From assembly GCA_020062065.1 (NCBI GenBank), contig JAGUWZ010000096.1, positions 1-5,371 on the forward strand: a DNA stretch of 5,371 bases, read 5' to 3'. Source of the stretch: Candidatus Omnitrophota bacterium. GTDB taxonomy: Bacteria; Omnitrophota; Gorgyraeia; Gygaellales; Profunditerraquicolaceae. The position numbers and the translations under genes are program-made. The notes under the pieces were generated by a model. It did no database searches. It was not told where the DNA came from and worked only from the letters and a program-made list of their open reading frames with translations. Below, piece by piece: positions 5,208 through 5,371 of this stretch (position 1 is its first letter; each line of letters opens with the position of its first letter).

Positions 5208-5371
5208 TGAGCACATAACTTACGGAGCGCTCGTTTTCGCTTGCGACGACGCAAGTTGTCTTGGCGAATTAACCCTGCAGCTTTCTTTAATTCAAGTAAG
5301 GCGATTTAACAACTAGTAAAATGATAATTTCAACCCAATTTTATTAACGCAGATTTTCGCAAATCAAACGC
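5208..5371. other. Non-coding 3' stretch with small inverted repeats
   Basis: No credible gene start is visible on either strand. The stretch holds an 8-bp palindrome GAGCGCTC (5225-5232), a 6-bp hairpin CTTGCG/CGCAAG with an ACGA loop (5240-5255), and near-duplicate units beginning CGCAGATTTT and CGCAAATCAA at the end (5348-5368). TAATG at 5205-5209 opens only a three-codon frame. The stem-loops lie 18-48 nt after the accB stop and lack a following T run, so a terminator is possible but unproven. Confidence 0.6.

Noticed and set aside
5211..5309. Open frames of about 30 codons after accB on the + strand
   Set aside because: Neither has a start codon with a ribosome site or resembles AccC; composition is that of the repeat-like intergenic DNA.
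5338..5367. Reverse-strand promoter-like pair TTGATT-N18-TAAAAT
   Set aside because: AT-rich chance match; no reverse-strand gene lies in its path within the window.
1..5371. CRISPR array, tRNA, rRNA, insertion sequence or prophage
   Set aside because: No regularly spaced direct repeats, no tRNA cloverleaf-like segment, and no transposase, integrase or phage protein was seen on either strand.

Overview
The window is a low-to-moderate GC bacterial chromosome segment in which every recognised gene lies on the + strand. Gene density, overlapping stop/start pairs, a textbook sigma-70-type promoter and strong Shine-Dalgarno sites all indicate Bacteria. The mix is S21, a Memo-family protein (AmmeMemoRadiSam system protein B), a DUF1844 protein, a Trm112-like zinc ribbon and a pepP-efp-accB block. 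It would fit a poorly cultured lineage such as Omnitrophota, but that placement is only an impression. No phage, IS or CRISPR signal is evident.

Layout. (1) 1-177 is the 3' end of a YgiT/MqsA-type zinc-finger gene. (2) 178-399 is non-coding, with two predicted hairpins (181-212, 247-267) and then a near-consensus promoter (328-356). (3) 400-2910 reads as one operon: rpsU (TTG start, too short for a 60-residue ORF cutoff), a TIM-barrel sugar phosphate isomerase/epimerase-like protein, a Memo-family protein, a DUF1844 protein and a 50-residue Trm112-like protein. Gaps are 2 nt, a 14-nt overlap, 3 nt and 30 nt. (4) 2911-3090 is an operon boundary holding a 12-bp perfect hairpin and a 34-bp perfect gapless palindrome. 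(5) 3091-5207 is a second cluster: an M24B aminopeptidase, efp (GTG start, 20-nt overlap) and accB, the last two separated by a hairpin-containing 61-nt gap. (6) 5208-5371 is non-coding, with small inverted repeats; no accC start is visible.

How the genes work together. The first operon joins a translation gene (S21) to a metabolic/metal-site enzyme pair of unknown substrate and two small accessory proteins, one of which may serve a methyltransferase or envelope enzyme. The second is the widely conserved grouping of proline-peptide processing, relief of polyproline stalling (EF-P) and the biotin carrier of acetyl-CoA carboxylase. These are mostly housekeeping genes. I found no convincing new multi-gene system. 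The best leads are the palindromic intergenic elements, which share a motif between two sites, and the isomerase-Memo gene pair.
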